Positions 26,569 to 35,407 are shown, counted from the first letter of the stretch. The stretch is DNA of 64,000 nucleotides from Caldithrix sp. (GCA_020722815.1 DYKB01000012.1:1-64000); one strand, 5' to 3'. Notes: generated from the sequence alone by a model not told the origin. Made by a program: numbers and translations.

Positions 26569-26734
26569 AAATTTTTGTATCCGCTCAATTTAAGATGCAA
26601 AGCGCATCGAGCATGGCGCCTAGCGAAAACCAATATTGCTATGCCCTCTGCTCCAGGCGCTATGCTTAAAAATCAACATATTTGAAAAACTTATTTTTAA
26701 TCTACCAACACATTTTGAGCGGATACAAATTTTT
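26569..26734. repeat. R10 nested inverted repeat
   Basis: Outer AAATTTTTGTATCCGCTCAA (26569-26588) with TTGAGCGGATACAAATTTTT (26715-26734). Inner GAGCATGGCGCCTAGCG (26609-26625) with CTCCAGGCGCTATGCT (26651-26666). A lone TTGAGTGGATACAAAAATTT occurs at 39421. It lies in the gap between the sorting domain and the ABC ATPase gene. Confidence 0.75.
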
Positions 26735-26854
26735 TCTGGGAACAAACTTCATTCTTCTATCGATTAACGTATCATATCATAAATTACAAAAGCTGAGCAA
26801 CTCCAATCTTTTCATTTCAACTTAAGCCTTCAAATTAAAAATTTACTTAAAAAA

Positions 26855-27838
26855 ATGCCACAGATAATAGTCGAAAATTTAGTCAAGAAATTTCAGGTTG
26901 CTGAACGGCGGACCGGAACGTGGGGCGCCCTTAAAGGCGTATTCAGTCGCCGATACCAGGCAGTTTTTGCCTTAACCGGGATTAATTTTTCGGTGGAAAC
27001 CGGCGAACTCGTGGGCTACATTGGCGCCAATGGTGCCGGGAAATCCACGACTGTCAAAATCCTGGCTGGTATTCTGGTGCCGGAAGGTGGGAAATGTGTG
27101 GTGATGGAGCGAATTTCCTGGCTCCAGCGGATTGAACATGTCCAGGAAATTGGTGTGGTTTTTGGACAACGCACCCAACTCTGGTGGGATTTACCAGTTA
27201 TCGAGTCCTTTGAATTATTGCGGGATATTTATAAAGTACAACCAGTCGCTTATCGCCAGACGCTGGATGAAATGATTACCATGCTGTAACTGGAAGCCCT
27301 GTTAAATACGCCGGTGCGACAACTCAGTCTGGGTCAGCGCATGCGGTGTGATCTGGCTGCCTCGTTGTTGCATCGACCCAATATCCTCTTCCTGGATGAA
27401 CCCACCATCGGTCTCGATGCTGTCAGTAAGCTGGCGATGCGTGATTTTATCAAGCGACTGAATCGTGAACAGGGCGTGACGGTTCTTTTGACCACACACG
27501 ACATGGATGATATTGAATCGCTCTGCAGCCGGATTATCGTCATTCATCGCGGGCAGATTTTTTTGGATGGGACCCTGGCTGAACTGCGGGCGCGAATCAC
27601 GTCTGAACGTCGGATGATTATTGATTTGGAAGACGAAAACGAAACTTTTCAGGATGCAGATGCCGAATTAATTTTGCAGGAAGGTCATCGGGTGTATTTG
27701 CGCTATGATCCGGCGAAGATTGCCACAGCCAAACTTATCGCGCGCATTACCCGGGAACATGCCATTCGCGATCTCACCGTTGAAAATCCACCCATTGAAG
27801 AAATTGTGGCCAGATTGTATCGGGAGGCCGAGGCATGA
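26855..27838 (+). pseudogene. ABC transporter ATPase (ABC-2 exporter), broken by one TAA
   Basis: A 327-codon ATPase gene. Before the stop: GYIGANGAGKSTTVKILAGI (Walker A) and VVFGQRTQLWWDLPVIESF, characteristic of ATPases paired with DUF990-type permeases. After it: VRQLSLGQRMRCDLA (signature), ILFLDEPTIGLD (Walker B and D-loop), TTHDMDD (switch His). A single in-frame TAA at 27287-27289 (codon 145) separates Walker A from the signature; everything else is conserved and the frame is continuous. A GTG at 27314 could start the second half but has no ribosome site and would lack Walker A. The permease gene overlaps the 3' end (ATGA at 27835), and both permeases look intact. GAA-to-TAA or a similar change is the simplest explanation. 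Confidence 0.85.
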
Positions 27839-28626
27839 GAGCTTACTGGACAATATTTTCTGCCCGTTTTCGCGTACTTTTGCAATATCGCGCGGCGGCA
27901 CTGGCTGGATTCTCCACGCAACTGTTCTGGGGATTCATCCGCATGATGATTTTTATCGCATTTTATGAATCCTCCATCAATCAGCAGCCCATGACCTTGC
28001 AGGAAACCGTCAATTATATCTGGCTTACCCAGGCATTTCTGCTCCTGGTTCCCTGGGGAAATGATCGCGAAGTCGAACAGCTCATCCGGACTGGAAATGT
28101 CGCTTATGAATTAATTCGACCATTGGATCTTTACTGGCTCTGGTTCAGTCGTTCTCTGGCCTTACGAATTGCACCGTTGGTATTACGGGCCTTTCCAATT
28201 TTCATTGTAGCCTTTCTCATTTTTGATTTACAATTGCCCCCCTCACTTGAAGCATTTTTAGCCTTTGTTCTGACAACTTTCGGAGGGATGCTGGTCAGCA
28301 GCGCGATTACGGTTCTATCCACTATCACCTTGTTCTGGACAATCTCAGGTGAGGGATTCTCACGACTATTTAATTACTTTTCAGTATTGATGTCCGGTCT
28401 GGTAATCCCGTTACCACTTTTTCCCGATTGGTCACAGAACGTGATTCAATGGCTCCCGTTTCGCTGTTTCCTAGATATTCCTTTTCGATTGTATATGGGG
28501 CATATTCCGGCTCAGGAAACAATTCCACTTTTTCTTTTTCAGATAATGTGGGTGATTTTACTGATTATCCCGGGGAGACTGATTTTAAAAAGTGGTACGC
28601 GGCGGATTGTGATTCAGGGAGGATAG
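27835..28626 (+). CDS. ABC-2 type exporter permease subunit 1
   Basis: A 263-residue membrane protein with about six membrane segments, of the ABC-2 permease type found beside NatA-like ATPases. The segment REVEQLIRTGNVAYELIRPL followed by DLYWLWFSRSL is typical of this group. It overlaps the ATPase stop by four bases (ATGA), so it is translated with it. With the second permease it would form an exporter of unknown substrate (lipid, polysaccharide or drug). Function depends on whether the interrupted ATPase is made. Confidence 0.85.
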   Translation: MRAYWTIFSARFRVLLQYRAAALAGFSTQLFWGFIRMMIFIAFYESSINQQPMTLQETVNYIWLTQAFLLLVPWGNDREVEQLIRTGNVAYELIRPLDLYWLWFSRSLALRIAPLVLRAFPIFIVAFLIFDLQLPPSLEAFLAFVLTTFGGMLVSSAITVLSTITLFWTISGEGFSRLFNYFSVLMSGLVIPLPLFPDWSQNVIQWLPFRCFLDIPFRLYMGHIPAQETIPLFLFQIMWVILLIIPGRLILKSGTRRIVIQGG

Positions 28627-28641
28627 GTCGTGTGGTGTAAA

Positions 28642-28851
28642 GCGTAATGCGTAATACGTGACGCGTAATATACTCAAGCCGAAATGGTTTTCGAATATTA
28701 TTATAGTCAACCTAAAGCCCTCACCCTAACCCTCTCCCAAAGGGAGAGGGAATAGCTACGCCCTCTCCCCCTGGGAGAGGGTCGGGGTGAGGGCAAGAAC
28801 AAACCGAAAACCACAATAGCTCTGGTATAACTTATTTCTGACGCATTACGC
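28642..28851. repeat. R8 inverted repeat enclosing an L2 element
   Basis: Outer GCGTAATGCGT (28642-28652) with ACGCATTACGC (28841-28851). A middle pair TGGTTTTCG (28685-28693) with CGAAAACCA (28805-28813). Inside is an intact L2 element (28717-28794), GCCCTCACCCTAACCCTCTC to GGTCGGGGTGAGGGC. It lies between the two permease genes. Half copies of R8 are near 31020 and 34013. Confidence 0.75.
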
Positions 28852-28902
28852 CTCATGCAATTCATTAATTCAAATAAACAAAACAAACAATCCATTCAGA
28901 CT

Positions 28903-29703
28903 ATGCATTTAATAAAACTCTACCTCAAATACGCCGGCGCCTCGATTCGCAGCCAGATGCAGTATCAAAGTTCGTTCATTATGCTTTCCATCGGGCATTT
29001 TATCGGAACGATCACTGAAATTTTTGCTATCTGGTTTTTATTTCAGCGATTCGGTAATTTAAAGAACTGGAAACTCGCTGAAGTGGCTGTTTTTTATGGC
29101 ATCATTCATATCTCTTTTGCCCTGGCAGAATCAATCGGTCGAGGATTTGACTATTTTGGCCGATTTATCAAAACTGGCGACTTTGATCGGCTACTTTTGC
29201 GTCCTTTGGGAACGGCTTTTCAGGTAGCGGGACAGGAAATTCAGCTCTACCGAATTGGGCGCCTGACGCAAGCCACGCTGGTCTTTTTTCTGGGCATCAA
29301 TCAATTAAATATTGCCTGGAGCTTACCCCGAATCGGTTTGACACTTGTTACCATTTGCAGCGCCTTTTGCCTTTTTTACGGGTTATTTGTGCTTCAAGCC
29401 ACCCTCGCTTTCTGGAGCACCGAAACCCTGGAAATTATGAACACCATGACCTACGGCGGCACCGAAACCGCGCAATATCCATTATCTATTTATCGCAAAT
29501 GGTTTCGGCGCTTCTTTACTTTTATTGTGCCATTGGGGAGCGTGAGCTATTTCCCGACGCTCGCCATCATTCAAAAACAGGATCCCCTCGGCTCACCAAT
29601 CTGGTTTCAATGGACCAGTCCGCTGATTGGCTTCGTTTTCCTCATCTTATGCTTTCAATTCTGGAAATTTGGTGTGCGGCAATATCGGTCCACGGGAAGT
29701 TGA
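28903..29703 (+). CDS. ABC-2 type exporter permease subunit 2 (DUF990-like)
   Basis: A 266-residue membrane protein with about six membrane segments. The stretch GRFIKTGDFDRLLLRPLGTA and a later segment with SVSYFPTLAIIQKQD resemble DUF990-family permeases, which pair with the ATPase type seen upstream. I take the ATG at 28903, since the longer frame (28855) begins in the repeat and adds a Gln/Asn-rich start without a membrane segment. Neither start has a clear ribosome site. It is separated from subunit 1 by the R8/L2 repeat, an unusual interruption of an operon. Confidence 0.82.
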   Translation: MHLIKLYLKYAGASIRSQMQYQSSFIMLSIGHFIGTITEIFAIWFLFQRFGNLKNWKLAEVAVFYGIIHISFALAESIGRGFDYFGRFIKTGDFDRLLLRPLGTAFQVAGQEIQLYRIGRLTQATLVFFLGINQLNIAWSLPRIGLTLVTICSAFCLFYGLFVLQATLAFWSTETLEIMNTMTYGGTETAQYPLSIYRKWFRRFFTFIVPLGSVSYFPTLAIIQKQDPLGSPIWFQWTSPLIGFVFLILCFQFWKFGVRQYRSTGS

Positions 29704-29708
29704 GTTTT

Positions 29709-29926
29709 GGCCACTGGCGATTGGCTGTTGGCTTTTGGCTTAAGCAAATTTATCCAGGTGTGTCGGACAAATTGTTTATTTGTCCCTTTGTGATCCGCAC
29801 ACGTCCTTAGCATTCAAATTTCCGCATCACCCGATGAATAAGAACCAACTTACCCCAATTCGATTGCCCAAAATGCCAAAAGCCAGCCGCCAATCGCCAG
29901 CCGCCAACAGCCAGTCGCCAACAGCC
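29709..29926. repeat. R7 heptad repeat, long copy
   Basis: The left arm (29709-29739) has TTGGC/TTGGCT units every 7 bases; the right arm (29875-29926) has seven successive units: GCCAAAA, GCCAGCC, GCCAATC, GCCAGCC, GCCAACA, GCCAGTC, GCCAACA. The arms are inverted relative to each other around a unique centre of about 135 bases. Confidence 0.75.
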
Positions 29927-29953
29927 TGTTTCACCAATAAAATTATTTTCCGC

Positions 29954-29982
29954 TTGATATTTTCATTAATAATTGATAAATT
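29954..29982 (+). promoter_or_regulatory. Possible promoter (TTGATA, 17 bp, TAAATT)
   Basis: TTGATA at 29954-29959, 17 bases, TAAATT at 29977-29982, about 80 bases before the acidic protein at 30062. Weaker than the other candidates. Confidence 0.4.
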
Positions 29983-30061
29983 ATTTTATATTGGTCATTT
30001 TGAATATTGAAATGTTTTATTAATCAGACTGGATAAATTACTTTTATGGGGAAATTTCAAA

Positions 30062-30709
30062 ATGGATGAAAAAAAAAGACGTGAGTTTCTCAGGACACTT
30101 CGGGAGTTGGAAAAATCGATGAAGGAGTATCGAAAATATGAGAAGCAACTGGCCCGATTCATCAAAGATTTCCAGGAGCGTGTGAGTAACCTGGCGTGGG
30201 ATTACTATTCCAAACCTGTGCCGGAGCTCAAATTGCTTGAACAGGTGGAAATGGACGAGGAAACGTTCCACAAAGAGTTCCTTGCCAATTATGAATTTGA
30301 GTATTTCGGAGGTCTGATTTTTGATCAATTATGTGATGATATGGAAGATTTTAGCGGTGATGAAGTGCCGCCGGATCGAAAACTCGAGTATAAAAAGATA
30401 GAAACTCCCACCTATTCGAAAGAAGAAAGCGACCAACAAGCGCTGGAATTTGGAAAGGAACACAATCTGACACGACCGGAGCATCTCGAAAGCCTGCGGC
30501 AAAGTTTTTGGGAGGACCTGATTGTCAAAAAATACTATGATACTTTTGAAACGCTCCTGCACAAGGAATTAAAGAAACTGACAGTGGACCATTTCCCTGA
30601 AATCATGGAAATATCAGGAACCGGCCTGCGCGAAATCGACTACATGCTCTATAATTACGCCTCTTCGCTTCATACTGAGATAATTGAAACGATTTATAAG
30701 AAGGTATAA
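30062..30709 (+). CDS. Hypothetical acidic, helical cytoplasmic protein
   Basis: A 215-residue protein I do not recognise. No signal peptide or membrane segment. Residues 1-50 are highly charged with a likely coiled coil (KKRREFLRTLRELEKSMKEY). The middle is acidic (DQLCDDMEDFSGDEVPP), and the rest is predicted helical with a Trp/Tyr-rich patch (SFWEDLIVKKYYDTFETLL). Codon use and composition look like neighbouring genes, and there are no stops, so I believe it is real. It is transcribed alone, downstream of the R7 array. No function is proposed. Confidence 0.75.
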   Translation: MDEKKRREFLRTLRELEKSMKEYRKYEKQLARFIKDFQERVSNLAWDYYSKPVPELKLLEQVEMDEETFHKEFLANYEFEYFGGLIFDQLCDDMEDFSGDEVPPDRKLEYKKIETPTYSKEESDQQALEFGKEHNLTRPEHLESLRQSFWEDLIVKKYYDTFETLLHKELKKLTVDHFPEIMEISGTGLREIDYMLYNYASSLHTEIIETIYKKV

Positions 30710-31054
30710 CGATCGGGGACAGCGAAGCTTTACAGCAATATCCAGTGAATGTAAAGTCGTTGCCTTCGCGGCAAAATTTATGAATCATCCAGGTTCGAAA
30801 ATAACAATCATCGGCTGCGGAAAAAAGCAAATCCGTTGTGTCAATGGATGAATTTAAATATTGACCCTGAAAGACAGGAAACGGCAGGGACAATGCATTC
30901 TATTCACCCTATCATCAATTTTAAAACATCAAGTCTGTCAGGACAATGGCAGCGATTCTTCATCTCGCAAAAGACGCGGGACTCAGAATGATATTTCGGG
31001 AAAAGATAATCATCACACATTATGAATTACGCATTACGTTTCACGCATCACTTC
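30710..31054. other. Gene-free stretch between convergent genes
   Basis: No gene supported. It holds an R9-like fragment (GCGATTCTTCATCTCGC, from about 30951) and a half copy of R8 (ATTACGCATTACG near 31026). It separates convergent genes, but I see no standard terminator hairpin with a T run. Confidence 0.4.
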
Positions 31055-31762
31055 TCACACCTTCTCCGCCCAAATCGCCACATAGCCGCCTTTTTCATAT
31101 CCTTCAATCGGTTTTTCGATTTCCAGGTGTGTATACACCGGATGTTTTGTCAGGGTCTGGGCATATTCAAAATTGTGAAAGCCGGTTTCTTTCAACAACG
31201 CGACTTTTTCGGGCGTGGTGCGCCAGTTGGCGGATTTGGTAAATTCAACAGGGTAGGGAAAAGCTGGCCGGGCACCTTCGAGCAAAGGGTGATCCCACGT
31301 GCCAAGTTGACTGGCTAAACAGTATAACAGCGCATAACCACTCTCTTTGGGGACGTCCAGCACCAGAATATGGCCGCCAGGTTTTAAAATGCGATTGGCT
31401 TCTTTGAAAGCCTGTTTCAGGTCGGAAATATAGCTGGGCGAGCCGTTAAAAATGACTGTCGCGAAATGGTTCGCCGAATATTCCTGCAGGTTTTCTGCTG
31501 TCCCCAATTTAACAGTCATACCGCGTTTTTGGGCAATTTCGGCCATTGCGGTTGCCGGTTCAAGCCCTTCTTCAATGAGAATATGATATTCATTCTTCAA
31601 AATCATCTCAAACAGGCCACTCCCGCAGCCTACCGATAGTGTCCGACCTGGTTTTTTGAGAAAATGCGCCAGTAAGGCAACTTCAGAATGCAGAACGATT
31701 TCATTTTTCAGAAACCAGGAATCGTATTTTTCAGCGTATTCATCAAAAACAGTGTTCTTCAT
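31055..31762 (-). CDS. Class I SAM-dependent methyltransferase
   Basis: A 235-residue methyltransferase with the Rossmann-type motif I LSVGCGSGLFEMIL near residue 40, an acidic loop (IEEGLEPATAMAEIA), motif VIFNGSPSYISD and a post-motif ILKPGGHILVLDV. This matches the UbiE/Methyltransf_11 group of small-molecule methyltransferases. The substrate is unknown. The start has GGAG about 8 bases upstream. It faces the same way as the polyamine genes upstream of it but is separated by about 170 bases. Confidence 0.88.
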   Translation of the reverse strand: MKNTVFDEYAEKYDSWFLKNEIVLHSEVALLAHFLKKPGRTLSVGCGSGLFEMILKNEYHILIEEGLEPATAMAEIAQKRGMTVKLGTAENLQEYSANHFATVIFNGSPSYISDLKQAFKEANRILKPGGHILVLDVPKESGYALLYCLASQLGTWDHPLLEGARPAFPYPVEFTKSANWRTTPEKVALLKETGFHNFEYAQTLTKHPVYTHLEIEKPIEGYEKGGYVAIWAEKV

Positions 31763-31930
31763 TTATTAGCTCCATTTGTTTTCATTTTAAAAGAGATACG
31801 GCGGTTCGCCGCATGCCAAAAACGGCTGAAATAATATTTTAGAACAAAATAGCTATCTTATTTGCCTTGTCGGCTTTTAAAAAATATTATATTTTGAAAA
31901 TTGTTTGGTTCGAAAGGAACGCTGGAAAGA

Positions 31931-32827
31931 TCAATTATCCAATTCGGTTCCATCACTCAAGCGCGTATGATATTTAAAGCCAATCATTTTATAAATTAAT
32001 TTTGCAATGGCGAATGGCGAATTCGGATCATTCTCATGTTGAGAAAGTTCGACAACATCGAAACCAACAACTTCCTTATTTTCAAAAATTTGCTGCAAAA
32101 TATCCAACGCTTCATCCCAGAGCAGGCCACCCGGTTCAGGCGTGCCGGTGCTGCGGATAACGCTCCAGTCAAATACGTCAACATCCAGCGTTATAAAAAC
32201 CGGATCGGGTAGTTCACTTAATATTTCATCCAGATCAAAGTCACCAAACCGAATATTATGCATAGTGTAAAGTGCAAGACCTTCGGCGCGGACCCGTGCC
32301 ATCTCCTCTTTGGAAATGCTTCGAATCCCAATTTGCAGCGTATCGGTCGTCAGTTCCCGAATCCGGGACATAACGCTCGCGTGACTGAGGGGACTCCCTT
32401 CATACGAATCCCGCAAATCAGCATGGGCATCAAGTTGAATCACAGAAAGTGAACCATACTTTTCAACCAGTGCCTTCAAGAAACCGCTGCTAATGGAATG
32501 ATCGCCACCAATAACTACTACAAACTTATCCTGTTTCAAAAGTTCACCGGTGGTCTGGCGGAGGGTTTCAATCATTTTTTCAGGAGTATCGGGGATAAGG
32601 GGCGCTTCAATGGTAGAAATTCCCACCTGCATTGGTTCGCAATCCAGTACCTCATCGTAAAATTCCACAAAATAAGAAGCATCCAGCACAGCTTCCGGTG
32701 CTTTGCCTGTACCAGCACCATAAGAAATGCCACCTTCATACGGAAACGGAACAACCACGACTTTGGCTTTCTTAAAATCAGAAATTTCAGTCGGCGGTCC
32801 TAAAAATTGTTTTTTATTGAGTTTCAT
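31931..32827 (-). CDS. speB: Agmatinase (agmatine ureohydrolase)
   Basis: A 298-residue ureohydrolase that converts agmatine to putrescine and urea in the cytoplasm. The two-manganese site is complete: GGDH (H110), DAHAD (D133, H135, D137) and DVDVFD (D225, D227). The last motif has Phe-Asp-Trp where many members have Leu-Asp-Pro, a small deviation. It overlaps the upstream deoxyhypusine-synthase-like gene by four bases (ATGA), so the two are translationally coupled. An arginine decarboxylase gene lies 300 bases further upstream on the same strand. Together they make putrescine from arginine and probably a longer polyamine from it. Confidence 0.93.
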   Translation of the reverse strand: MKLNKKQFLGPPTEISDFKKAKVVVVPFPYEGGISYGAGTGKAPEAVLDASYFVEFYDEVLDCEPMQVGISTIEAPLIPDTPEKMIETLRQTTGELLKQDKFVVVIGGDHSISSGFLKALVEKYGSLSVIQLDAHADLRDSYEGSPLSHASVMSRIRELTTDTLQIGIRSISKEEMARVRAEGLALYTMHNIRFGDFDLDEILSELPDPVFITLDVDVFDWSVIRSTGTPEPGGLLWDEALDILQQIFENKEVVGFDVVELSQHENDPNSPFAIAKLIYKMIGFKYHTRLSDGTELDN

Positions 32828-33891
32828 GCTGCCTTTTCAAGATTATTGATGATATTTTTCATTTGAGAAATTAGATTTTTATGCTTTCGGGCAGGGCAGA
32901 GGTCAATGACATACGCACAAAGCAGGGGGAAGAAAATGCTATATTCACCCCAAAGCTGAACCAGTTTTTCCTCATCCGCTTTGCGATATTTACCCCAGGT
33001 AACCGCTTCGCCAAAAGTGCAACTGGAGAGACTACCTTCGCGCGCAACCGCTGTACTAATTTGAAGTCCGCGGTCCGCTCCTTCAAAATTAATCCCTAAA
33101 ATTTGGCTAATAGTCGGTCCGGTTTGTTGAATAAAATTTTTCGGGCCCCCGCCGCCCAGTTCAACAAAACCTGTTCCTTCGGCAAAATAGGCGATGGCTG
33201 CCGAATCAAAAATATCGCGCTGTCCCGACAGAACGACCGGATAACCTTCCCGATCCGTTTTTACCAGATTCATGGCGATAGAATGATTGGTTAATGAGTC
33301 CCAGAAAATTGGCACGCCCAGTCGGGCCGCGGTAGCCACAAAACTCCGTTCCGGATGAGCAGCCTTTTTACCCACCCACAAGCCCAATTGATAATTAAAT
33401 TCCCAACTGGACAGAGGATGTGCCGTTAACAGCGTATACGATTCTTTCACAAATTGACGAATAATTTCATCCTGCGCTTCAAGGGTTTCCTTTTCGCGAA
33501 TGCCAATATCATAAATTCGGGTATCACCATGTTGCCGCAGAATATTATCATCATGATAAGGGCTGATAGATTTGACCGGTAAACCAAAGGCAAAATGCAA
33601 GTCGTGGTAAACCTGCGCACCGGTAGAACAGATGACATCGATAAAACCAGCTTCGAGTAGCGAAATCACCATGCCACCCATGCCGCCGGCAATGCCTGCC
33701 CCGGCAATTCCGAGCCAGATGGTATCTTCAGCGGTGACCATTTGCTGGAATAATTTGGCGGCCCGATGAAGAATACGCGCTTCGAAAGAAGTTTGCCCCA
33801 TTAATGTGATTAATTCCGGCAAACTCATCCCTTTCTGGATAATTTGAGGAATAATATCCGGCAAATTTTTAAATAACGAGGTATGATTCAT
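32824..33891 (-). CDS. Deoxyhypusine-synthase-like protein
   Basis: A 355-residue member of the deoxyhypusine synthase family, NAD-dependent enzymes that move an aminobutyl group from spermidine. The NAD-binding Gly-rich stretch (GIAGAGIAGGMGGMVISLLE) and the catalytic Lys are present: K301 in EAVTWGKYRKAD corresponds to K329 of the human enzyme. Bacteria lack the eukaryotic target eIF5A, and several bacterial homologs make homospermidine or other polyamines. The coupling to agmatinase (ATGA overlap) strongly suggests a role with putrescine as acceptor. AAGGG precedes the ATG. Family sure; the exact product is inference. Confidence 0.9.
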   Translation of the reverse strand: MNHTSLFKNLPDIIPQIIQKGMSLPELITLMGQTSFEARILHRAAKLFQQMVTAEDTIWLGIAGAGIAGGMGGMVISLLEAGFIDVICSTGAQVYHDLHFAFGLPVKSISPYHDDNILRQHGDTRIYDIGIREKETLEAQDEIIRQFVKESYTLLTAHPLSSWEFNYQLGLWVGKKAAHPERSFVATAARLGVPIFWDSLTNHSIAMNLVKTDREGYPVVLSGQRDIFDSAAIAYFAEGTGFVELGGGGPKNFIQQTGPTISQILGINFEGADRGLQISTAVAREGSLSSCTFGEAVTWGKYRKADEEKLVQLWGEYSIFFPLLCAYVIDLCPARKHKNLISQMKNIINNLEKAA

Positions 33892-34060
33892 AATCGCCCT
33901 TGTTTGGTGTTCAGTAAATTATGAAATTGAATCAATATCAATATCCTGTTTGGCGATTTCGGGATGCATGCTGCGTAAATATCATAATGAGTGAATTATA
34001 TAATTTACCATTATGAATCACGCATCACGTATCAGGTCAAAGGTTTAAACAGGTTGTAAC

Positions 34061-34147
34061 TACTCAGGCTGGCGGGTTCAGGGTTCACGGTGAGAATCGT
34101 ATTTCTTGCCCCTGACCTGCGAACCATTGAACCTTAAACCTGAGTAG
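34061..34147. repeat. Dispersed repeat R6, copy d
   Basis: TACTCAGGCTGGCGGGTTCA at the left and CCTTAAACCTGAGTAGGTA at the right, inverted ends as in copy b, with an inner GGGTTCACGG / GAACCATTGAACC pair. It sits between the arginine decarboxylase and the deoxyhypusine-synthase-like gene. Confidence 0.75.
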
Positions 34148-34200
34148 GTACGATTGGTTAACTTTTATTTAAACATTAACTTTTCTATTTGTAAATCACG

Positions 34201-34758
34201 CTATTCAAACAACATCACCGCACAGGCCAGAACCGTGGTCCAGAGACCGTCCTTATGACCTTCAGCAGATTGGGCGATGCTACGACTCACAAAGTGTCGT
34301 TCACCATCGGCCACGTATAATTTTTTTCGTTCATCCCAGGCCTTGTCAGCATCCAATTCAATACCCAGGGTTGATGCTAACATTGTTGCTGCAAGATCTT
34401 CGGCAAAATCAGAAGTTTTTTTCATGGTTTCGCCAAAAGCATGATGTTCGCTGATATAGCCATAATTCGTCTTATTGATTGGCCTTGCCAGTCCGACGGC
34501 CGCTGAAACCAGTCGATTAGGTTCATTGGTAGATTCCCGGGCCATCACCACAAAGGTGATTTGACCTGGTTTTAATAATTTAATACCTTCAGTCCGGGAG
34601 ATAATTTTGCAATCCGGGGGAAAAATACTTGAAACAGTCACAAGATTACACATTTCAATATCGGCGTCTCTTAATGCCCATTCAAAGCTTTGCAGTTTAT
34701 TTCGGTGATAACCGACACCTTTAGTGAAAAACATTCTGGTTGGTGTTAAGTTTAGCAA
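34201..34758 (-). CDS. Pyruvoyl-dependent arginine decarboxylase
   Basis: A 185-residue proenzyme that decarboxylates arginine to agmatine using a self-made pyruvoyl group. The cleavage motif VTVSSIFPP is present, with scission expected between S43 and S44 to give beta and alpha chains. The C-terminal half has the expected [12 protein letters not shown] helix and the acidic EAGE-like region is replaced by AFGET. The start is TTG at 34758, chosen because AAGGAGG lies 9-10 bases before it; the first ATG (34734) is too far from any ribosome site. It is the first step of the arginine-agmatine-putrescine route encoded by the next genes. Confidence 0.92.
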   Translation of the reverse strand: MLNLTPTRMFFTKGVGYHRNKLQSFEWALRDADIEMCNLVTVSSIFPPDCKIISRTEGIKLLKPGQITFVVMARESTNEPNRLVSAAVGLARPINKTNYGYISEHHAFGETMKKTSDFAEDLAATMLASTLGIELDADKAWDERKKLYVADGERHFVSRSIAQSAEGHKDGLWTTVLACAVMLFE

Positions 34759-35215
34759 TTTTGACTTCCTCCTTAGATTAAAGGTGAATGGTTATATTTT
34801 CCGGACACGTTATTAGTAAACTCCAGGTGGGTTAAATTTTTCTATCAATTAAAATGGCTTCACGAACAACTTTCTACCAATTAGCGGTAGATTCTCGTTG
34901 TGCTTCAACGGTACGTATCGATGTTGGCGGAAGACAGATTTTACTGGATTATTACGTTTCCGGGGAATTAATCTTTTCAAAAGCGGTAACTTAAAAACAA
35001 GACAAGGTAATAAAATAAAATTTAAAATGCAATTAAATTATTTCAGGATTGAGATTTTTTTTAAATAGTAATCTGACCGATCTGATCTGAATGGAAATTT
35101 ATCTTTTCATTCCTGGAGCCAGGACGCACTCTACAGGAACAGGAAAAAACAATACCAATATCTTGCCGGATGAGTATCATTATCTGCTACTATTAATTCG
35201 ACATTGAATTTATAT
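34759..35215. other. Intergenic region without a recognised gene
   Basis: No gene supported. A hairpin-like CTACCAATTAGCGGTAG lies at about 34874-34890, flanked by ACAAC and GTTGT, not followed by a T run. The rest is AT-rich. Confidence 0.35.
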
Positions 35216-35244
35216 TTGACATTTGAAAAATATTTTGATATATT
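35216..35244 (+). promoter_or_regulatory. Predicted promoter (TTGACA, 17 bp, TATATT)
   Basis: TTGACA at 35216-35221, 17 bases, TATATT at 35239-35244. The R7 heptad array lies between it and the UroD-family gene at 35481, so the transcript would carry the array in its leader. Confidence 0.65.
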
Positions 35245-35252
35245 AAATAATA

Positions 35253-35407
35253 ACCGGGCAATTGGCGGTTGGCACTTGGTTTTTAGCTCCTGGCGCCAGC
35301 AAATTTATTCAAAAGTAATCATTAAAAATTTAACCGCCAATAATTAAAAGCCAACAGCCAACAGCCAAAAGCCAACAGCCAGAAGCCAATAGCCAATTGC
35401 CCCCGGT
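35253..35407. repeat. R7 heptad repeat, with inverted ends
   Basis: Outer ACCGGGCAATTGGC (from 35253) and GCCAATTGCCCCCGGT (35392-35407). The left arm has TTGGC units every 7 bases; the right arm has GCCAACA, GCCAACA, GCCAAAA, GCCAACA, GCCAGAA, GCCAATA, GCCAATT in succession. Arms can pair over most of their length. Confidence 0.8.

Noticed and set aside
29709..29926. Possible CRISPR array in the GCCANNN heptads
   Set aside because: Units are 7 bases with no unique spacers of 25-40 bases, and no cas genes are present.
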